From Anaeramoeba flamelloides (taxonomy: Eukaryota > Metamonada > Anaeramoebidae), in NCBI GenBank assembly GCA_027625915.1, contig JANTQA010000026.1:1674001-1738000 (forward strand): a stretch of 64,000 nt of DNA. Reading direction: 5' to 3'. A program made the translations under genes and the position numbers. Shown here piece after piece: positions 11,917 to 21,500 of this stretch (the stretch's first letter is position 1; each line of letters starts with the position of its first letter). The notes below the pieces were generated by a model. That model was not told where the DNA came from and did not search any database. It saw only the letters and a list, made by a program, of their open reading frames with translations.

Positions 11917-12556
11917 TTATTTAGCACCTTTTTTAGAATTTTCTTTGGTATTTGCATTATCTTCTTCTAAATCATTTTCTAATGATTTATTATCCTTTTC
12001 TTTCTCCTCTCCCCCCTCTTCGCGTTCTCCCACTTCTCCCACTTCTTTCTCCTCTCCCTCCTCTCCCTCCTCTTCTGTATCTTCATTCTCACCATTTTTA
12101 TTATTCTGATAAATTTCATTTATTTTTAATCCAATTAATTTGAAATTTAATTGTAATAATTTTTTTAATTCTTGTGCAAATTGTATTGATTCTTCTTTCT
12201 TGAAAAGCGATGGCGTTTTTTCGATTTCTTCTCTATAAGATTTTTCAGAAACGTTTTCTAAAAATCCATTCATTGGTCCTTCATTTTCATCAAGGAATAA
12301 ATTGAAATGATTCATATAGCTCCCATTATTAAATCTTGTATTGTTTGAAAGTGCTTGAATGAGCTTTGTAACTTGAACTAATGCTTTTCTGCTTTGTTTA
12401 TCTGGAAGTTTTGCAATTATATCAATAAATGTAGGAGATGCAATATAGACACACAAAACTCGTAAAAAAATAAACCCGCCAACGGATGTTAATTCCATAT
12501 TTGGAAAAACTTTTTTTACTTCGTTTCTAATAATATAACACAATTCCCTTATTTCG
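11917..12556 (-). CDS. RasGAP gene, last exon (FLR motif and acidic tail)
   Basis: The acceptor TACAATAG precedes base 12556, and the first base completes an Asn codon begun in the previous exon. The exon encodes 212 residues from EIRELCYIIRNEV through VGGFIFLRVLC, the helix of the domain end (RKALVQVTKLIQ) and MNHFNLFLDEN, then a tail with long Glu/Gly/Lys runs and a TAA stop. A longer open frame to 12633 exists only because the upstream intron happens to stay open; its extra residues do not resemble the family. Confidence 0.88.
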
Positions 12557-15500
12557 CTATTGTATATAATATTAATTAATAGATAATAATATTTTAAATT
12601 AATATCTCTTGACCAGAAGGGGGAAAAAAACATGGAGTTGATTAATTTAGATTTTTTTTAAATATTAATCCAAACTAAAATTCAATTTTGGAAATCATCA
12701 ACAACCTTATTCAAACTGAAATCATTCACAAATGGTCTGAAAATGGATTGAATAGATACACATAGAGATGGGAAAAGGGAGTAAACTCCAAAATATACCC
12801 TTGTTTAAAAAAGAAAGTTGATGACGTAGACCACTTTATATGGGACTGTAAAAGATATAAGAAAACTCGAAGATACTGGAAAAAACAACTCAAAAAAATT
12901 AAAAAACTTTGACTTTAATGTAATAGTCAAAGAGGATACAGATGAATTGTTGAGGAAAATGAACACTAAAGAGATCTAGAATTTTACCATAGGATACTTT
13001 TAAACCGATATGACTCAACACGCTCTTAGGAAAAAGGATCTCAAAATTAAATAGTCCCTAATCACGCGCACACAACTTTATTTGGATCAAAAGACTTTAG
13101 AGTTTCTCACATCAATTATTTCCAACCTCTTTTCTTTTTTTTTTTTTTTCATTTTTCCACTGTTCATTTTTCTTTATTTTTTTCTCTCTTTTTTTTAGAA
13201 AACTAAATTAAGTTTCAAATACTTCTAATGACTATATCTATTTTAGACCCTCTTTGAATTGGAAGTCTCAAATTTAGTCACTTCAAAATTCTCTCATTTG
13301 CAGATTAAATGATTCTTTCATTTAATCCTTAACAATAAATAATAAAATTCATTTTTTTTTGGTATGGTTAAAACAGTAAAAAGAATAACACTACTACAAC
13401 TTTTATTCAATTTGAAAATAATTTTGATTTTTTACAAATATTTCAAATATCATTCTTTTAGTTTTTTTGTTTTCATTTTCATTTTTTGGATTATTTACTA
13501 AAAGCTTCTTTAGATCTAAAAAAATTATTTGAATGATTGTTACTGGTTAAAGTTGGGTTCTTTGAAAATTGAAAAAAAACAAATACAATTGGTTGGTTGT
13601 ATCTAATCATTTGATCGACCAATATTCCTAATAGAATTCCAACAAATTTCACAATACATTTTTTTGTTTCTGCTTCTCCAAAATTTTCAACACACCGATA
13701 ATTTATTAGTATTGAGAATTATTTATTTTTTTTGTTTTGTGGGAATTATATTTATATAAATAATTCTTAACATTTCAATAAGTTCGTAGTTCTAATTTAG
13801 TATTTCTTAAATATAATTTATAAGAATTTTTTGTTAAAAAATTGAATTTTGTTGTGTTAAAAATTTGTTTTTGAATTGGAGTTTATTTCTAAAAAAGTGG
13901 GTAAAATTTATTTTAAATATTTTTAATTAAACTTAATTCTAACATAACTATTTAAATCATCCAAAATTGTTATTCATTATTTATTGGTTATTCATAATAA
14001 TCCAATTTGTTTATAAAGCATGACCCAACTTTAATTTTTAGATATTCAATTTTCTAATAAGAATTTTGGATGATATTTTAAGGGGTAAAAATTGTTGGTT
14101 ATTTTGTTCTTTTTGGCGAATGTAAAAATCTTTTTCAAAAGAGGTTAATCTATACAAAATTTTCAAATCGAATGGAAAAAAAATAATTGCATTTTATTGT
14201 TTCAAATATCCTTTTTGACCTTTTCCACATTTCCATTTTTTATTGCATTTTACAGTGCATTGTTTTTTCCTTTTTTTGGAAAATATTTTGATGAACATAT
14301 TTTGAAATAAATACCTTACACATTTATTCAATCGGTATTAACATTTCTCTTAATTTGTTATTATCAATTCAAGAATAGAACTATGAACAAAAAAAATTTT
14401 CTATGAAATGGAAAAAAAAAATACCTCCCTATTTTTGAAAATATCTTGTTTGTACTCATATTTTCTGAGTGTTTTAATCTTTATTGGCACTATGGCTGAG
14501 ATATAAATTAAAAATTATATGTTTGTTTTTTTTATTTTTTTATGGAATATTCATTTTTCACTTTTCTTTAATAATTAACTATTTTTATGAATTAAAAGAA
14601 AAGAAATAAATGGTTTTAATTACAAATTTGTTTTTTTGTTTTTTTTTTTTAGCCGATATTTTGAAATCTTTCTAAATTTCTTAAAAAATCGTGATAATCT
14701 ACAAATTTGTTATTTTATAAAAAGGTAGTAAAAAATTGAGTTTCTCTTAATTCCCCAAAAATTGATTTCTTAATTCAATAATCTTTACACGCAATTGAGC
14801 AATTGGTGCTTTATTATTTAGTCTTTACAAAAAGACAAAAAATTAATCTTAATTTGTTGAGTTGAAAAAAATATTTTCAGGGTTAATTATTAAATTTGTG
14901 AAACCCCTGTTAGTTTGTAAAAAAAAAAAAAATAAATAAAATAGAAGTTAGTGAAATTAAACGAAAAACGCGATAAACTGATTTTATTACAAAAAAAAAA
15001 AAAAATTGGTGAATTATCAAAATGATGTTGAAAAAGTAAGATTTAAACAAAAACCAAAATAAACTTTGTCTAATTATTTTTAAAATCAGAATATTGTAAA
15101 TTCACAAAATAATATTAATAAATTCAAAATAAAATCTTTAAAGTAAAAATAAACAGTTTTAGTCACCTTATCCAAGAAAAGGTTAATTGATTTCTCTCTC
15201 TCTTTCTCTTTCTCTTTCTCTTTCTCTTTTATGGCTTTTTAATAACAATTAATTATTAAATTAGGAACTATGAAAGGTATTATTGTTTTTTTTGTTTTTT
15301 TTGAGTGACAATTTTAAAATCTATAGATACACCAAACTCTTTAAGTGCTATCCGGATTTGAAGATCAGAAAAAAAATTGGAATGCAATATACTCTAATAT
15401 CAACCCATTTAAAAGATTTTTCTGTTGAATTAAATTCAAAATTTTAGAAATTTTAGATTTGAATGGAATTCATCAATTGATCCAAAATGTTTTTGAATTT

Positions 15501-18500
15501 CCAAACAAAAAAAGTTCAATAAAAAAATTCCAAATTGATTTTATTTACCTCTTAAATCATCTTCACTCTACACTATATTCAAGTATTATCCAATTACACT
15601 GAAAATAAAGTCGGGAAGTTAATAAGAGAATTTTGGTTCTCAAAGTAAATTATGGATTTTAGAAAATCGAGAAAAAATGGATTTATCCAAATTTCAAAAT
15701 TTTGAAAAAAACAATGTTTTATTTTTGAACAATTTCGGCCTGTTTGTCATTCTTTAATATCAATAAATAAGAAGTTAAAAATAAAAGTAATATTTTTTAC
15801 TGAGAGTCAATTTTGGATAGTCGTTAAGAATCAAAGGTTTAATTTTTATCTTTATTTATATGTTTTTTTCAAGTCAGAAAAGTAAATCTACTCAAATTTT
15901 TGATAATTATCAATTACCAAATAAATTTAGATTTTAATTAGAGTGTATATAAAAGCAAATGTTATCAAAAATCATTATTTTTAGAATGGAAATATAATTA
16001 TATTATTTTGTAAAGCAAATATTCACATTTTTAAAAATAACTCATCTTCTCAAATTAATATAAATTAGGAAAAAAGTATTTTTTTTTTTAAAAGAAAAAA
16101 CAAAGAAAAAAAAATGATAAAAAAAAAAAAAAAAATTACTTAGGAACAAGCGATTCAGTATTAAATATAGATTGTAAAAATAAATCTGCTTTATCTTGCA
16201 TTCTTTGACAATTTAATTCGAGAAAATTGAAAGAAATATCTTCATCAAATTCATTTGGGTCAATTTCTAAATTTTCAGAATCTTCGATCAAATTGACAAC
16301 AGGATCCTTAAGTGTTTGTATAAGATATTCTCTTCCATACATTTTACCACTTGCTGTTGTTAACTTTGTCGCAAAAGTATTACTTCTAAAAAGATTTTCA
16401 AAATTTTCTATTTATTAAATGTTTTGTTTGGAAAAAAATAGAGAAATTATTTATTTGTGAGTGTGATAGTGTAAAGAGGAAGAAAGCAAGTTAAGATAAA
16501 AAAGAATTCGAATAAAATAATAATAATATCAATAAGGTAATAAAAAATTAACATTATTCACTAACGTTAGATTTTCTAGAATTTAAATTTGTTTTATTAA
16601 ATCTTTGTTTTAATTAAGCAAATTTTAATTTCAGAAAAGAATTGTTAGTTTTTTTTTTTTTTTTTTTTAATTATTTTTTAGATTAGAAAATCAATAAATT
16701 TTCAAAACACAAACAATAATTAAAAAAAATTGGCATTATATTTTTCCATGATTTAAAAGAATTCAATAAAATCAAATATTTGACTCAACTCTTTTAAATT
16801 TTGGAAAATCTTAAGGGAATTTTTCTTGAGTGTTCCAGTTTTTATTCAAAAATGGTTGAATTTTCTGAACAAAAAGCGGAACTCTAGAAAACTTAGGTAC
16901 TTTACAGCACTTGATGGTACTTTCGTTAAGATTTTTTGAGTTTAAGAAATAAATAAAAAATTTATATAAATTTTATTTTTATTTCAAAAATTAAAAAAAA
17001 GCCTCATATGGTTTTTACAGAATTTAAAAGAGCTGAGTAAAACCTTTGATTTTGCTCTATTTCGTTAAATCCTGGAAAAGTGTTATTATATAAATGCAGC
17101 ATGATTTCTCTATTTTTCGAGGGTTTTTTTTTATAAAAATCAATTTTTAAAAGAAACCACTTATATCCAATCCTGTGCGAGGAACGATATAAAAGTTCAA
17201 TTAAGAACGTGTATTTTAAGTGAGTTTCATCATATTTTATTAAAGAATCACTTTAACTGGGCCTTTTTTAAATATCGGTCTTATTATTTTTTTTGAAATC
17301 TAAACTCCATTTTACTCAAATGTTCCCATCTTATGAAAAATTCGAGTTTTTTTAAGAACCAATCAATATAAGATTAATTAGAAATAAGAGAAATAATAAA
17401 CCATGCATTAGGGCTGATATTCATAAAAGAAAAACCCTTAACAAACAATAAAAATTTTCAAAAAAAATAAATTATAAAAACAATTTTTGCCACACATATC
17501 TATGGAACTTCTCGTGCAAAATTTCCCAATTTCTTGAGGAAAATTACAATCAAGTTAATATAATTTCTTTTAAAATGAATACATTTACGATTTAAAAATC
17601 TTATTGCCTCAATTTTCTTAATGATAATTTGTGTTTTCAAACATTTTTTTTTCAAATTGACTTTTTTAAAAAAAAAAAAAAATTACTTTAACTTAATTGG
17701 GTGTACGAAATTAGAAAAAATCAAAAGAAAGGGCAAAAAGTGAAAAAATAAGTTCTGATCTAAAAAATTGAAAATTTATTTTAAGAAGGATATAGAATAA
17801 AATTCATATTATTTGTTATATTTCTTCAATTAAACCCGGGCAACTATGACTGAAAGCGAGTTTATTTTATAATAAGGAAAAGTGATTTTTTAATTAAATC
17901 TGATGAAACTCACTCAAATTACATGTTCTCAATTGAAGTTTTATATCTTGCCTCGCACAGGATAGGCTATAAGTGGTTTCTTTTAAAAATTGATTTTTAT
18001 AAAAAAAAACCTCTAAAAATAGAGAAATCAATTTCAGTACTTCTATTAGATTGAAAATAAACCCCAATAATTTTAGTATTACAAATTTTACAAAAAAAAA
18101 TCAGAATATTCATTAATTTCATATTCTACCTTTGTGCTTATTAAGTAGTACTTTGAAAATTGACTCCTTCTTCTCAAATTTGAATAAATCTTACAAAAAA
18201 AACGATCCTTTAAATCGAAATTACCACGAATTTTCTCCATACTCAAGAAGCAGCTTGCCACCAAAAATGAGATTATGAAATTAAATTTCTTTTGGTTAAA
18301 AAAATTCAACTAACAAAAAAAAAAAAAAAATTCAAAGGATTCTAATTACATGAATCAAACAAAAAAATAAATTCAATATCAAAATTCAAATTTAGAAACA
18401 AAAAAAAACACAAAGTATCTACAAAGACAAAAATCTAACTAAACAAAAAAAAATTCACAGGATCTTCAATGACAAAAATTAAAATAACGAAAAATAATTT

Positions 18501-21500
18501 AAAAGTATCTTCAATTAAAAAAAAATTAAATAACAAATAAAAAAAAAATAACCAAAATCTCCTTGGCAAAAAATTCAATTTAATATCAAAAAAAGTTTCA
18601 GAAACCCAATTTCAAAAAATTCAAAATTAAAAAAATAAATAATCTTTTCTTGATTTTATATTTCCCAATGCTTAATTTTTTTCGATTTGAAAAAAATTGT
18701 TTTCTTTAAGTACACATTCAATTTAATTTGATTTAATCTAATTTGTGGTTGTTTTATAACTCTTGGAATTTAACAAAATAAGGATTTTATTATATTCTTT
18801 ACAAAAAAATAACTTGATTGAAAAAATGAAAAAAAACCCAAAAAAAAAAATCTTCATAGTCTCAAAAAGAGCTAAAGTGCAACACTTCGAAGCTAACATA
18901 GATTTTTTTTTCAAAATTATAATCCACAATGATTTGTATTGCAAATTTATTGTCGCTCTTTGGCGTTTTTTTCCTAAAATTAACTGATTTTTCATTTTTT
19001 GATTTTTAAAAGCAATCGATTGTATATCACATACTGATTTGTTTTTAATTCTTATTATGCACTCATTAAAATTAGAAAAGCTTTTTTCAATTTCAAAAAA
19101 ATATTTTTCACCAGAAATGACTTGACCCTTAAAGGATCTGTTTTTGTAAGATTTCTTCAAGTTTGAGAAGAAAGAGTCAACTTTCCAAAGATTATCAATA
19201 AGCACAAAATGGAAATATAAAAGTAATGAATATGCTTAAGGGGGGTAATTATGTATTATTGAGGGTAAAAGCATCTAATTACAGTTTATCCAAGATATAT
19301 TAATTGCAGAAATAAACAAATAATTACAATAAAAATGAAAATACTCACAAAACAATCAAAAGATCTCTTTTTTTAATAATAATATTTTTAATATTATTAA
19401 TAAACAAGATTCAATATCTTTATTAGCTCTAGTAGATAATAAAACTATGTTTGAATCTTTTATACAATTTTTAAATTCAAGTTTAGGAATTTGGGAAGTG
19501 TCGTAGAGTGCCGTAAAAGGCCTAGCTTTTCCAAAATTCAAAAGAATGGAGAAAAATCATTGATTTTACTTAATTCTTTTAAATTCTGGAAAAGCTAACG
19601 GCGGTTTTTTTCAATTTTTGAAATGAAAAGAAAATTTCTATAAAATTTCTTTTTATTTCAAAAAGTAACAAAAACCTAACGGCGGTTTTTCAGAATTCAA
19701 ACGAATTGAGCAAAATCTATGATTTTCCTCTATTCTTTTAAATTCTGGAAAACCTAACGTGAAGTGCCAAGGTATTTTTTTAATTGAAGAAATAAAACAA
19801 AAATTTTACAAAATTTTTGGTTTATTTCTTAAATTAAAAAAAACCTAACGGCAAACAAGAGGAATTCTAAACTCCTCCCTTAAATTACAATAAAAAAAAG
19901 AGAAGATTAAGTAAATAGTAACTCTTATTTATTTTTTTTCCCCAAAGGTAATAGGGTAATTATTTATACTATGAATGTGATTAAGCCCGATAAGCAACTT
20001 CATTTATCAACTTTAGAGAAATGAGTTATCATTTTTAAAACAAGTTCATTTTTTCCAATTAAATTTTCAGTAAAAAGATCTGATCCGTTTTGGATTTTTT
20101 GGTTCAAATTAGAAAAAAAGAAAAATTTCAGAAAACATTTTTATTTTTATGAAATCTCACTTTTTGAAATTTCTGATATTTTATAGAAACAAATAACCTT
20201 GAAAATTTTCTCTTATTCTAAAAATACCAGAAAAATAAATTTAATATTGAATCATTGAAGATCTGAAACATTTAGTTTTTTCACAAATGTTTATTAAATT
20301 TCTTGAAATTTAAAAAGATTAAATAATATTCTTTTTCAAATACTATTCAGAGTACAAACAACGAACCTTTATTCTTAAAATAAGTTATTGAATAATATTT
20401 ATTAATTTTTTTTATTAGAATTATTTATTTTGAATTAATTTTATTTGTTTGAAAATCTTAAAAAAAATGGAGAAATAATAATAAAGTCTATCAATATGTT
20501 TAATTTTTGGGTTGTTAATAATCTACTATAAAAGAATTAAGATTGGGTTATTAATTATTGATTTGAAATAAAATCAAATTAAAAATTATTTCTTTGGGTT
20601 ATAAAGTTGAATTTTCCCTGTTTTAAAAAAGTATTTTGGGAGAATTTTCAATTCGATTGGTTTGGTTGTTTTTTCTCCTGGTTTTTTTTTATTCAATAAA
20701 AAGAAAAAATTGATTAGAACTATTCTTTGAATAAACAGATTGTTTATTTTCAAGTTTAAAATAATTATTGTAATTTTTTTGAAATTAAGTGGATTTTTTA
20801 AACTGAGTTATTCAAAAACTTATGGTTTTATTTTTAAAGAATATTTTTGTACACTTCCTTCCTAGGCAATAAGATTTTTTTCTTCTTTCAATTCAAAAAT
20901 ATTTTTTTTTTGATAAATTCAGAAATATGTTTGGATATTGAACTTTTTCCAAAATGAGAAAAATGGATCAAACTTTTAAAAAACAAAAATTCATCTCGGA
21001 AAATAGTTTTAAAAATAAGTTTGTTATTGTAGTAATCATATTTTAACTTTATTTTTCAATATCAAGATGTGGTAAGTTTTTTGTGGAATTAGCTATTAAA
21101 TTGACTATAAGATTTTTTTATTTTACTAGTAATTAAGGACTCTTTTTTCGTAGGTGAAAACAGTGAAATTGTTGATAAAACCCCACTTGAAAGTGTTCCA
21201 TAATCTCAGTTAAATTTGCCCACTGAGAATTTCTTTTGCAAAAAAATGTACAATTTTCAAAATTTTACACTTTTAATACCTTTCTTAGATCCTACCAAAA
21301 TTTGATTTTACAATTTCATAATTTCCATTTCAAATCTACAAAGACAAAACAATTCCTCAAACTGTTTGAAATATTGTTTTTAGAGTTACTTTTACAAGTT
21401 TGAAATGTTTTCTAATTTTGAGTTAGTGCTTGGAAATCCCTTAATAGTAATTTTACTTTTTAAAATTTTCAATCAAAAATTCTATTTTGAAAAATGATTT

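Larger units (their letters stand above)
12557..16139 (-). other. RasGAP giant intron 2 (3.58 kb)
   Basis: Donor GTAATT at 16139, acceptor ATACAATAG ending at 12557. Contents in order on the plus strand are a decayed LINE 3' end (12660-13060), retroposon-like element E3 (13186-13340), TIR element C6 (13343-13889) and anonymous AT-rich sequence with a CTTTCT-type microsatellite at 15197-15230. I see no independent gene in it. Confidence 0.75.

Noticed and set aside
11909-12143. Plus-strand Ser/Pro-rich frames
   Set aside because: They are antisense to the acidic tail of the RasGAP gene.
19356-19541. Minus-strand frame considered as an extra RasGAP exon or ankyrin remnant
   Set aside because: Exon 3 joins exon 4 in phase without it. 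Part of it is G-cluster decamer sequence, and its resemblance to a frame at 56.76-56.93 kb comes mainly from an AT-rich palindrome.
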